Below the pieces are notes generated by a model, which was not told where the DNA came from, did not search any database, and worked only from the letters and a program-made list of their open reading frames with translations. Positions 1-5,902 of a stretch of DNA of 6,969 nt are shown here, one piece after another. Position 1 is the stretch's first letter. The number at the start of each line of letters is the position of its first letter. The translations under genes and the position numbers were made by a program. The DNA lies in NCBI GenBank assembly GCA_015654825.1, contig JAATGE010000521.1, positions 1-6,969 of the forward strand, given 5' to 3'. This DNA is from Rhodospirillales bacterium. Lineage in GTDB: Bacteria; Pseudomonadota; Alphaproteobacteria; Acetobacterales; Acetobacteraceae.

Positions 1-2
1 TC

Positions 3-245
3 GATGGCAGATGGCAGAACAAGCTCGTCCCGGTGAACGTCACCGCACAAGACGACGCTGCTCAGTGGTTCCGGCTCTGGCTGCAACGCTTCGAACAAAC
101 GGGCGTTGAACCGGTCAACGATGAAGTCCGAATCGAGCGCAAGACCATCCGGAACCTCGCGCAGCGCTGGCTCGCCTGGAAGCGCGAGCAGCAAAAATCG
201 GATCGCAAATCGTACACTGGATACAAGCGGCTCATCGAGAAATGG
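3..245 (+). CDS. Partial protein, possible N-terminal part of a tyrosine recombinase/integrase
   Basis: An open frame enters from the left edge with no stop and reads [14 protein letters not shown] at its start. A GTG at 33 is only an internal candidate start. Later come the segments [17 protein letters not shown] and [12 protein letters not shown]. The spacing and the RWL-WKR-Y--Y-R-I--W pattern resemble the helical core-binding (SAM-like) domain that precedes the catalytic domain in phage-type integrases; this is family resemblance from memory. No catalytic residues are present because the frame leaves real coding sequence near 240. Beyond that it runs antisense through trpB to a stop near 770, with arginine- and proline-rich nonsense. 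Codons in 3-245 favour G or C at the third position in this frame more than in the opposite one, and the stretch looks less GC-rich than the rest of the window. That supports genuine coding DNA, possibly of different origin. Confidence is fair for coding and low for the family. Confidence 0.45.
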
Positions 246-1007
246 GTGAAAAATCCCCATAGCGTTGGAGCCTCCGCCGACCGCGGCAATCACCACGTCA
301 GGCAACCGCCCCTCCGCCTCCTGCAACTGCGCCCGCGCCTCGTTGCCGATAACGGTCTGGAAATCACGCACCATCGCCGGATACGGGTGCGGCCCCGCCA
401 CCGTGCCAATGAGATAGTACGTGTCCGCCACATTGGCGACCCAGTCGCGCATTGCCTCGTTCATCGCGTCCTTCAGCGTCCCGGCACCGGAGGCAACGGA
501 AACTACCTCCGCCCCCAGCAGCTTCATGCGGAACACATTGGGCCGCTGCCGCTCCACATCCACGGCGCCCATGTAAACCACGCAAGGCAGCCCCATCAGC
601 GCGCAGACCGTGGCCGTCGCCACGCCATGCTGCCCCGCCCCGGTCTCCGCGATAATCCTTGTCTTCCCCATGCGCTGGGCCAGCAGGATCTGCCCCATGC
701 AGGAATTCACCTTGTGCGCCCCGGTGTGGTTCAGCTCCTCGCGCTTGAAGTAGATTTTGGCCCCGCCTAGCTGCTCCGTCAGGCGACGGGCAAACCACAG
801 CGGGCTGGGGCGGCCGACGTAGTCCTTCAGGTAGCGGTCCAGCTCCGCCTGAAAGCTGGGATCCGCCTTCGCCGCCTCCCACGCCTGCTCCAGCTCCAGC
901 ACCAGCGGCATCAGCGTTTCCGCCACGAAGCGGCCGCCATAGTCGCCAAAACGGCCACGACCGTCGGGACCCTGGCGCAGGCTGTTCGCCGAATAGGTTT
1001 GGTTCAC
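240..1007 (-). CDS. trpB: Tryptophan synthase beta chain, 3' part missing (cut at a junction)
   Basis: TrpB makes L-tryptophan from indole and serine with pyridoxal phosphate (PLP), normally in an alpha2beta2 complex with TrpA. The GTG start at 1007 gives [20 protein letters not shown], followed by the typical [14 protein letters not shown]. The PLP-lysine motif HTGAHKVN is at residues 94-101 (Lys about 99), ETGAGQHG at 121-128, and the phosphate-binding loop GGGSNAMG at 244-251. Homology ends near residue 256 (GIFHPF), whereas the family is about 400 residues, so roughly 150 residues including the C-terminal PLP and cation-site region are missing. The frame stays open to the left edge, but bases 1 to about 240 read much better as another protein on the opposite strand. 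No TrpA gene is visible. As written the product would be non-functional. Either the gene was broken by recombination or the sequence is a chimeric assembly. The family call is very secure. Confidence 0.93.
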
Positions 1008-1030
1008 GAAGGCTCCAGTAACCAGAAGAA

Positions 1031-1056
1031 GGCCAGGGGCTCTGCCCCTGGACCCC
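1031..1056 (-). repeat. Palindromic intergenic repeat, copy 1
   Basis: The core CCAGGGGC-TCT-GCCCCTGG (1033-1051) is a perfect 8-bp stem with a three-base loop, followed by ACCCC. Read on the minus strand it is GGGGTCCAGGGGCAGAGCCCC, the same unit found at five other places in this window. It sits in the divergent gap between trpB and corA, 24 bases upstream of the trpB start codon, so it would be copied into the trpB leader if that promoter lies further upstream. Confidence 0.85.
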
Positions 1057-1057
1057 G

Positions 1058-1075
1058 CTAAGGACAAGTCCTTAG
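1058..1075. repeat. Perfect hairpin CTAAGGAC-AA-GTCCTTAG
   Basis: Two 8-base arms (1058-1065 and 1068-1075) are exact reverse complements around an AA centre. It lies two bases after repeat copy 1 and may be an extension of that element. It is in the trpB-corA divergent gap. No U-rich tail follows on the plus strand (GAACCTG) and none on the minus strand, so it is not a convincing terminator. Confidence 0.7.
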
Positions 1076-1103
1076 AACCTGTTTATTGGAATTGGGAGGG
1101 TCC

Positions 1104-1117
1104 CCCCGATATCGGGG
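1104..1117. promoter_or_regulatory. Perfect 14-bp palindrome upstream of corA
   Basis: CCCCGATATCGGGG is a fully symmetric palindrome ending 21 bases before the corA start codon and 8 bases before its ribosome binding site. It could be a repressor site or an RNA stem in the corA leader. No known factor is recognised. The symmetry is seen; any role is inference. Confidence 0.4.
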
Positions 1118-1125
1118 CCTGGGCC

Positions 1126-1130
1126 AGGGG
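1126..1130 (+). promoter_or_regulatory. Ribosome binding site of corA
   Basis: AGGGG lies 8 bases before the ATG at 1139, a normal Shine-Dalgarno spacing. It supports that ATG as the start. Confidence 0.6.
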
Positions 1131-1138
1131 CTACCAAC

Positions 1139-2116
1139 ATGCTGCGCGCAGTCTCCGGCCTAACGCCGCCGGTCGTGATCGCCGTCACCGTCGAGGACGA
1201 AGCCCTCGCCCAAGACGCGGTCTGGCTCGACCTCGAGAACCCCACCGAGGAAGAGCGCGCCCAGGTCGAGCGCGCCACCGGCTCGCGCCTGCCTACCCAG
1301 GCCGAAGTCAGCGAAGTGGAGGCGTCCAGCCGCCTGATCCAGGACGGCGAGCTCCTGACCCTCAGCACACCCATGGTCAGCCGCCACGGCACCGACGCCC
1401 CCGTCGTCGCACCGCTCGGCTTCGTGGTTTCCCCCAAGCGCCTGGTCACCCTGCGCTACGCCCACAGCGACACATTCGACAATTTCGCCGCCCACTGGCA
1501 CCGAACCGACGATTGCGGCGGCCTCCGCCCGTTCCTCGGCCTGCTCGAAGCCATGGTCGACCGTATGGCGGACAGCCTGGAACACGAAGGCGCCCTGCTC
1601 GAAAAACTGACCGGCGAAGTGTTCAGCCCTGCCATGGCAGCGGAAACCCCGCGCGGCCGCGACAGCTTCCTGCGCTCCATGCTGAGCGACGTCGGCCGCG
1701 GCGGCGAACGCATCAGCCACCTGCGCGACGGCCTGCTCGGCGTCCTGCGCATCGTCCGCTTCGTGCGCGAGGCCGCCGCCACCTGGACCCCGGAACCCGA
1801 GGCCAAACGCCTGAAGACGCTCGAAAAAGACGTCCTCTCCCTGAACGACTACGAAAGCCAGCTAATCGGCAAAGTCCAGTTCCTGCTGGATGCGACGTTG
1901 GGCTTCATCAGCATCGAGCAGAACAACAGCGTAAAAGTCCTGACCGTCGTCAGCCTGGTCGGCATTCCGCCCACCCTGGTAGCCGGCATCTACGGCATGA
2001 ACTTCAAAATCATGCCGGAACTGGAATGGCACTACGGTTACGCCTACGGCCTCGCGCTCATCGTCCTGAGCGGCGTGCTCCCCCTCCTCTGGTTCCGCCG
2101 CCGCGGCTGGCTCTAA
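1139..2116 (+). CDS. corA: CorA family Mg2+/divalent cation transporter
   Basis: CorA is a homopentameric inner-membrane channel that admits Mg2+ (and Co2+/Ni2+ in some members), gated by cytosolic Mg2+. The 325-residue product has the family layout. A cytoplasmic domain opens with AVWLDLENPTEEE (about 27-39) and contains EVEASSRL (59-66). A long helical stalk runs from about 130 to 262. The first membrane helix (about 267-286) ends in the signature YGMNF (GMN at 286-288), then comes a short loop starting with IMPE. The second helix (about 302-319) is followed by a basic tail, FRRRGWL. Nothing key is missing and the length is normal. The ATG start has an AGGGG ribosome binding site. The gene diverges from trpB and converges on the acyltransferase gene. 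Regulation is not visible apart from palindromes in the leader; no Mg2+ riboswitch was recognised. Family membership is very secure; the exact metal is inferred. Confidence 0.95.
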   Translation: MLRAVSGLTPPVVIAVTVEDEALAQDAVWLDLENPTEEERAQVERATGSRLPTQAEVSEVEASSRLIQDGELLTLSTPMVSRHGTDAPVVAPLGFVVSPKRLVTLRYAHSDTFDNFAAHWHRTDDCGGLRPFLGLLEAMVDRMADSLEHEGALLEKLTGEVFSPAMAAETPRGRDSFLRSMLSDVGRGGERISHLRDGLLGVLRIVRFVREAAATWTPEPEAKRLKTLEKDVLSLNDYESQLIGKVQFLLDATLGFISIEQNNSVKVLTVVSLVGIPPTLVAGIYGMNFKIMPELEWHYGYAYGLALIVLSGVLPLLWFRRRGWL

Positions 2117-2138
2117 AAGCGGTTATTGGCTTCGCCGA

Positions 2139-2158
2139 CCAGGGGCTCCGCCCCCTGG
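2139..2158 (-). repeat. Palindromic intergenic repeat, copy 2
   Basis: CCAGGGGCTCCGCCCCCTGG folds as CCAGGGG against CCCCTGG and is followed by ACCCCC, as in copy 1. It starts 23 bases after the corA stop. It could serve as a transcript-end hairpin but has no T run after it, so a role as an intrinsic terminator is doubtful. Confidence 0.8.
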
Positions 2159-2274
2159 ACCCCCGACGGCGTGCCGCCGCCCTCGTACGCGCTGCGCGGC
2201 GGGAGTTTTCTGTACGGTCTGGCGAGTCGTTGAATTTAGCGGCGCGCTCGCAGCCGATCCCAGACTCGGAACCG

Positions 2275-2332
2275 ATGAATGGGGTCTGGGGCCTACTGGC
2301 CCCAGCGGGTCCAGGGCAGAGCCCTGGCCTTC
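2275..2332 (+). repeat. Composite palindromic repeat, copy 3 (two hairpins)
   Basis: The unit starts ATGAATGGGGTCT, then has the hairpin CTGGGGCC-TACT-GGCCCCAG (2286-2305), then GGGT and the core hairpin CCAGGGC-AGA-GCCCTGG (2311-2327), ending CCTT. The same order of parts occurs reversed at 5113-5171 and, with an insertion, at 5251-5328. It lies between the convergent corA and acyltransferase genes, 13 bases past the acyltransferase stop. Bases 2159-2274 between copies 2 and 3 show no recognisable gene or signal. Confidence 0.85.
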
Positions 2333-2345
2333 CTGTCCCTAACCC

Positions 2346-3260
2346 TTATGGCCTCTGCTTAGGCCACCGCCGATGCAGCCACAGCCAGGAAGCCGGGTCC
2401 GCCCTGATCCACCGTTCCAGCGTCTGGTTTATCGCCAGCGTAAGGGCATAGATATCCGCCGTCCTATCCCCGGTAAGCGCCACCGGCAAAGGCGGATCGC
2501 ACACCAGCCGGAACCGCGCCGGGCCGAGGCGCACGACGCGCACCGGCAGGATGGGAATGGAGAAATGCCGCGCGAACTGCGCCAGCGCCGGCGCCGTCAT
2601 CGCATCGCGGCCGAAGAACGGCACCGCGATCCCGTCATTCATCTTCTGGTCCACCAGCAGTCCCAGCGAGCCCCCGTCCCGCAGGTGCAGCAGCGCCGCC
2701 CGCGCACCCTGTGCCCCCTTGGGGAACATCGTCACCCGGGGGCCGAGCGCAGACTGCCGCAGCGATTGGATCAACCTGTCCACGGCCAGGTTCGAGGCGG
2801 TGCGATAGACCCCCGCGACGCGAAGCCCCAGGGACGCGGCAATCGGCAGGATCATTGCCCAGTTGCCGAAATGGCCGGAGAAGAACAGCGCCTGCCCGCC
2901 GGCGGCGCGAAGGTTCGCGAGATGCGCCTCCCCCTCAATCTCCCACCCCGGCCCCGCCGCGGTCCGGTGGAACCCGGCCAGATGCGGCAGTTCGGCGACG
3001 GTCCGTCCGAGATTATCCCAAACCCCGCGGATCACCCGCGCCCGCGCCTGCGCATCCAGCTCCGGCAGCGCCCGCCGCAGATTATCATCCGCAACGCGCG
3101 ACACCGCCAAAAACGGCCCCACCGTACGCGCAATCCACCCCCCCAGGTCGGAAGCGGCCACCGGAGACAAACGCTGCAGCCCGCTAACCGCAAGATTTAA
3201 AAGCAGCGCCTGCAACCTATCGGCCACTGCGTGCAGGCGGGTCGCGATAGATGATGCCAT
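2346..3260 (-). CDS. LpxL/HtrB-type lysophospholipid or lipid A acyltransferase
   Basis: Members of this family are inner-membrane enzymes that transfer acyl chains from acyl-ACP to lipid A precursors or related lipids. The 304-residue product has an N-terminal hydrophobic stretch (about 17-35), NLGRTVAELPHL (83-94), and the family block ALFFSGHFGNWAM (124-136) with catalytic-type His130. FPKGAQGARAALLHLRDGG (179-197) and LLVDQKMNDGIAVPFFGRDAMTAPA (201-225) are typical acceptor/acyl-site segments. The C-terminus has the usual SWLWLHRRWP (291-300). The expected HX4E/D acidic residue is Ala135 here, which is unusual and could mean lost or altered activity. I chose ATG 3260. An in-frame GTG at 3317 would add 19 residues without family similarity, and neither start has a clear ribosome binding site. 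It lies 90 bases after the antitoxin gene on the same strand. Lipid A versus ornithine-lipid or other substrate cannot be decided. Confidence 0.85.
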   Translation of the reverse strand: MASSIATRLHAVADRLQALLLNLAVSGLQRLSPVAASDLGGWIARTVGPFLAVSRVADDNLRRALPELDAQARARVIRGVWDNLGRTVAELPHLAGFHRTAAGPGWEIEGEAHLANLRAAGGQALFFSGHFGNWAMILPIAASLGLRVAGVYRTASNLAVDRLIQSLRQSALGPRVTMFPKGAQGARAALLHLRDGGSLGLLVDQKMNDGIAVPFFGRDAMTAPALAQFARHFSIPILPVRVVRLGPARFRLVCDPPLPVALTGDRTADIYALTLAINQTLERWIRADPASWLWLHRRWPKQRP

Positions 3261-3350
3261 GGCGAAATGCAGGGCCGCCCTACTAAAATGTTGAGCAAGA
3301 GGGCGCACGCGGGCCACAAGCGCACCGACATACCGCAGAATAGAGCAAAA

Positions 3351-3668
3351 TTAGTCGCCCCGCGCCGCCCGTTCGACTGTTTCCGGGTCGGTTTCGATGA
3401 CTTTCAGCAACAGCCGCGCTGTGGGATCAGGCGCGCGCCGTCCTTGTTCCCAGTTGTTCAGCGTGGCGGCCGGTATACCGAAGCGGCGCTCGAAATCACG
3501 GGCGGACCGCGCCACTTTCTTACGGATCGCACGCACGCGCGCCGGCGGCATCGGGTCGCGGTTGATGACCTCGAGCGCTACCTCACCGCGCTTCCACGCA
3601 AGCAGCTCGGCCAACCCCTGCAGCAATCCTTCCCCTACGTTTTCGCGAGTATCGTCCGTTTCAGCCAT
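3351..3668 (-). CDS. Helix-turn-helix antitoxin (HigA/NadS-like) of a type II toxin-antitoxin pair
   Basis: The 105-residue protein would bind and neutralise the upstream-encoded toxin and repress the pair's promoter. A Cro/C1-type DNA-binding region spans about 45-92: VRAIRKKVARSARDFERRFGIP, then ATLNNWEQGRRAPDPTARLLLKVI. The WEQGRR.PD..AR.LL.VI string is characteristic of NadS/HigA-type antitoxins. The N-terminal GEGLLQGLAELLAWKRGE (12-29) resembles the toxin-contact helix of this subgroup. ATG 3668 overlaps the toxin stop by eight bases (ATGGCTGA), and an AAGGA ribosome binding site lies eight bases before it inside the toxin gene. The pair is therefore translationally coupled. Its likely target is the palindrome pair at 3995-4042. 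Family is secure; the subgroup name is from memory. Confidence 0.88.
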   Translation of the reverse strand: MAETDDTRENVGEGLLQGLAELLAWKRGEVALEVINRDPMPPARVRAIRKKVARSARDFERRFGIPAATLNNWEQGRRAPDPTARLLLKVIETDPETVERAARGD

Positions 3669-3984
3669 CAGCCAGTTCCTTCAGCATAGCCGCAATGGCC
3701 CTGCGTTGCTCCGCGGTCAGGTCGTCCTGAGCTGATTTGGCGTAGGCGCAGAGCAGTGCGGCGGCATCGTCCGCCATCAGCAGGAAGTAGATTGCGCGGC
3801 CGCCCCCGCGCTTCCCCTTGCCGCCGAACCCGAACCGCAGTTTCCGTAGGCCACCCAGGCCAGGGACCACGTCGCCCACCGCCGGATTGGTAACGATGGC
3901 GCTCTCCAGCCGGGCGGCGTCTGATGCGGACGCGCCGATCCGCTTCATATCCTTCACGTAGCGAGCCGTTCTAATCAGCCTCAC
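3661..3984 (-). CDS. RelE/HigB-like toxin of a type II toxin-antitoxin pair
   Basis: RelE-superfamily toxins are small mRNA-cleaving enzymes that act in the ribosome and are held inactive by the partner antitoxin. The protein carries the subgroup's core NPAVGDVVPGLGGLRKLRFGFGGKGKRGGGRAIYFLL, then LLCAYAKSAQDDLTAEQRRAIAAML. Basic residues in RKLRF and GKGKRGG are those expected for RNA contact. From GTG 3984 it is 107 residues, starting (V)RLIRTARYVKD. This lines up with the usual family N-terminus. A TTG at 4002 in the same frame would add six residues, but it falls inside the operator palindrome. Neither start has a Shine-Dalgarno sequence. The toxin gene precedes the antitoxin gene, the reverse of most pairs but usual for higBA-like loci. 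It starts 89 bases after the reductase stop on the same strand. All core features look intact, so I expect it to be active. Confidence 0.88.
   Translation of the reverse strand: MRLIRTARYVKDMKRIGASASDAARLESAIVTNPAVGDVVPGLGGLRKLRFGFGGKGKRGGGRAIYFLLMADDAAALLCAYAKSAQDDLTAEQRRAIAAMLKELADG
3677..3681 (-). promoter_or_regulatory. Ribosome binding site of the antitoxin gene
   Basis: On the minus strand AAGGA lies eight bases before the antitoxin ATG (3668), within the last codons of the toxin gene. The toxin itself has no such site, so the antitoxin is likely translated more strongly than the toxin from the shared transcript. Confidence 0.65.
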
Positions 3985-3994
3985 GGCGTATTTA

Positions 3995-4042
3995 TGCGCC
4001 AATGGCGCAATCTATGCAATCAAATTCTGCGCCATTGGCGTA
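3995..4042 (-). promoter_or_regulatory. Toxin-antitoxin operator: two palindromes three helical turns apart
   Basis: TGCGCCA-A-TGGCGCA (3995-4009) is a perfect palindrome, and TGCGCCATTGGCGTA (4028-4042) shares its core CGCC-A/T-TGGCG. The centres are 33 bases apart, about three turns, so two antitoxin dimers would sit on one face. Between and around them is a possible minus-strand promoter: TTGCAT (4019-4014), 17-base spacer, CATAAA (3996-3991). The first palindrome would lie inside that spacer, ideal for repression. The palindromes are directly visible; promoter and function are inferred. Confidence 0.75.
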
Positions 4043-4072
4043 GTTCGCGTGGACGACTACGCCCACCTCCCC

Positions 4073-5074
4073 CTAAGGCACGCCCTTCGTCGTCGAGTAT
4101 TCAAAGTGCAGCGCCTCGCCCGGGCGCGCGATCGGGTGGATCGCGTGCGCCGCCATCGCCGCCTCGGAAAACCCCTGCAGGATCAGCTTCAGCTTGCCCG
4201 GATAAGTGGCGACGTCGCCGATCGCGAAAATGCCGGGAATATTGGTCTCGCAAGTGGCCGGATTGATCGCCAGGTGGTGACGCTCCAGCGCCAGCCCCCA
4301 GTTGGCGATCGGCCCAAGGTCCATCGAAAGACCGAAGAACGGCAGCAGCCGGTCCGCCGCCAGCCGGCGCGTCCCACCGTCCAGATCGGCCACCTCCACC
4401 TCCACCAGCGCCCCATCCCGACCATGCAACGCATGCAACTGGTACGGGATCACCATCTCCACTTCGCCCGCGGCCGCGGCCGCATCCAGTTGCGCCGCGG
4501 TTTCCGGCGCCGCGCGGAACTTGGCCCGCCGATGCACGACGTAGATCCTCGCCGCCACATCCTTCAGCGCCAGCGCCCAGTCCACCGCCGAATCGCCCCC
4601 ACCGGCAATCACCACGTGCCGCCCGCGGAAATCCTCCCGCCGCCGCACATAGTACTGCACGGCACCACCGGCCTCGTAGTCCTCCAAACCCTCCAGCGGC
4701 GGCCGGTTGGGGCCAAACGCCCCGGCCCCCGCCGCAATCACCACGGCCCGCGCGCGAACCGCATCGCCTTTGTCGGTATGCAGCGTGAACGCGCCCGCCT
4801 GCCCCTCCAGCGCGTCCACCCGCCGGTTCAGCAGCCGCGGCGCGTTGAACGGCGCGATCTGCGCTTCCAGCTGGGTCACCAGGTGCCCCGCCGCCAGCGA
4901 GGGGTAGGCCGGAATGTCGTAAATCGGCTTTTCCGGATACAGCGCCGCGCACTGCCCACCGAGCTCGCCGAGCGCATCGATCAGCACGCTGGAAAGCTTG
5001 AGCATGCCGCACTCGAACACCGCGAACATCCCGGCCGGCCCGGCGCCCACGATAGCCACATCAGTCTCGATCAT
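4073..5074 (-). CDS. Ferredoxin/flavodoxin-NADP+ reductase, thioredoxin reductase-like type
   Basis: This FAD enzyme (EC 1.18.1.2) passes electrons between NADPH and ferredoxin or flavodoxin in the cytoplasm. The 333-residue protein has the FAD-binding VAIVGAGPAGM (6-16) and ELGGQCAALYPEKPIYDIPAYP (37-58), which is diagnostic of this family. The second nucleotide motif VVIAGGGDSAVDWALAL (154-170) is followed by VVHRRAKFRA (179-188), whose basic residues would favour NADPH. The FAD closing motif is GIFAIGDVATYPGK (281-294). The C-terminal HFEYSTTKGVP is the typical tail that stacks on the flavin. No CxxC pair is present in the NADPH domain, which separates it from true thioredoxin reductase. 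Length is normal. ATG 5074 is the only sensible start, with GGGG a few bases upstream as a weak ribosome binding site. The large plus-strand frame opposite is a shadow. It may share direction but probably not a transcript with the toxin pair. Confidence 0.93.
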   Translation of the reverse strand: MIETDVAIVGAGPAGMFAVFECGMLKLSSVLIDALGELGGQCAALYPEKPIYDIPAYPSLAAGHLVTQLEAQIAPFNAPRLLNRRVDALEGQAGAFTLHTDKGDAVRARAVVIAAGAGAFGPNRPPLEGLEDYEAGGAVQYYVRRREDFRGRHVVIAGGGDSAVDWALALKDVAARIYVVHRRAKFRAAPETAAQLDAAAAAGEVEMVIPYQLHALHGRDGALVEVEVADLDGGTRRLAADRLLPFFGLSMDLGPIANWGLALERHHLAINPATCETNIPGIFAIGDVATYPGKLKLILQGFSEAAMAAHAIHPIARPGEALHFEYSTTKGVP

Positions 5075-5112
5075 GGGCCCCGTCTACAGTGAAATTGCGC
5101 GCAGCCAAAGTC

Positions 5113-5328
5113 AGGCCAAGGGCTCCGCCCCTGGACAAAGCTGGGGCCAGTAGGCCCCAAACCCCATTCATTGGGGGGAACGGCGAAGCCAGAAAATCCC
5201 TGGCTCGTGCAGGCTTCGCCGGGGAGACGATGAAAAGCCGCGCAGCGCTAATGAGGGTCTGGGGCCTCAGGCCCCGTCACGCGAAAGCGTGCTTCGCACG
5301 ACGGGGTCCAGGGCAGAGCCCTGGCCTT
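5113..5328. repeat. Large inverted pair of composite repeats (copies 4 and 5)
   Basis: Copy 4 (5113-5171) is on the minus strand and copy 5 (5251-5328) on the plus strand. Each has an outer CCAGGGC-type core and an inner TGGGGCC/GGCCCCA hairpin (copy 4: 5142-5159) and ends inward in ATGA. Between them CGGCGAAGCC (5181-5190) pairs exactly with GGCTTCGCCG (5212-5221). Copy 5 carries an extra insert with CACGC-GAAA-GCGTG (5278-5291) nested inside CCCCGTC/GACGGGG (5272-5278 and 5300-5306). The whole region can fold on itself. It lies upstream of the reductase gene start, in the 5075-5475 stretch where I see no gene. Confidence 0.8.
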
Positions 5329-5398
5329 TCTGACCTTGCTACCAACTGCCGGAAATCTTGACTCCTGCGGCCGTGGCCAGGGCGCGGATAAGCGCAGG

Positions 5399-5423
5399 AA
5401 GGCCAGGGCTCTGCCCTGGCCTT
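5399..5423. repeat. Palindromic intergenic repeat, copy 6; possible transcript-end hairpin
   Basis: AAGGCCAGGGC-TCT-GCCCTGGCCTT has 11-bp perfect arms, the longest exact stem of this repeat family in the window. It is 53 bases beyond the stop of the DUF2237 gene. On the plus strand CTTT follows, but the gene reads the other way, so the T run does not serve it. A small overlapping palindrome, TTTGAC-AG-GTCAAA (5422-5435), adjoins it. Confidence 0.75.
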
Positions 5424-5475
5424 TGACAGGTCAAAATTTAAGGCCGTTGGAATAACTTAGCGAAGCCTACCCATC

Positions 5476-5871
5476 TCAGTCGGCTGCATGCCGCCGCAAA
5501 TCCGCCAACGCGCAATAGTCCAATGCGCCCCGGTGCGTCGCCTCCAGCACCACCATCGGCGCTTCCCCCGCCTCCAGCGCCTGCTGCCAACGCGGCGCGC
5601 ACAGGCACCAGCGATCGCCGGGTTTAAGCCCCGAAAACCCAAACTCCGGCCGCGGCGTCGAAAGATCGTTACCCTGGCCGCGGCTGAACCGCAGGAACCC
5701 CGCCGTCACCACGACGCACACGGTGTGGCTGCCGACATCGTCCGGCCCGGTATCGCAGCACCCGGTCCGATAGAAGCCCGTCACGGGATCGGAAGAGCAT
5801 GGCGCCAAAAGCCCGCCCAGCACGTTGACCGAGGGCTGGCGGTGCGAACCGCCGGTGGAATCCAAGGGCAT
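5476..5871 (-). CDS. DUF2237 family protein
   Basis: This is a conserved cytosolic protein family of unknown biochemical function, usually about 115-130 residues; this one has 131. The family block is almost complete: SVNVLGGLLAPCSSDPVTGFYRTGCCDTGPDDVGSHTVC (14-52), FLRFSRGQGNDLSTPRPEFGFSGLKPGDRWCLCAPRW (59-95), and VVLEATHRGALDY (107-119). Conserved cysteines are at 25, 38, 39, 52, 89 and 91, suggesting metal binding or a structural disulfide; that is inference. There is no signal peptide or membrane segment. ATG 5871 has GGAG six bases upstream, a good ribosome binding site. The gene stands alone between two repeat blocks, with no partner to suggest a function. Confidence 0.92.
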   Translation of the reverse strand: MPLDSTGGSHRQPSVNVLGGLLAPCSSDPVTGFYRTGCCDTGPDDVGSHTVCVVVTAGFLRFSRGQGNDLSTPRPEFGFSGLKPGDRWCLCAPRWQQALEAGEAPMVVLEATHRGALDYCALADLRRHAAD

Positions 5872-5902
5872 GGGGAGCTCCGCCGCTTACCGGTGGGTCC
5901 TT

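Noticed and set aside
1..239. Continuation of trpB to the left edge on the minus strand
   Set aside because: The frame is open but the translation ([20 protein letters not shown] and onward) has no TrpB similarity and poorer codon usage than the opposite strand.
2139..2158. Intrinsic terminator of corA
   Set aside because: A stable hairpin but no T run after it, and the same element occurs at gene starts as well, so a terminator role is not supported.
2373..3200. Plus-strand open frames opposite the acyltransferase gene
   Set aside because: Arg/Pro/Gln-rich translations without domains; the minus strand has a clear acyltransferase with its C-terminal SWLWLHRRW.
4049..5092. Long plus-strand open frame opposite the reductase gene (347 codons)
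   Set aside because: Its translation is rich in Arg, Pro and His with no family resemblance. The opposite strand encodes a complete, well-conserved reductase, so this is a GC-rich shadow frame.
5113..5423. CRISPR array
   Set aside because: The repeats are palindromic, occur in both orientations, vary in length and have no regular unique spacers; no cas gene is present.
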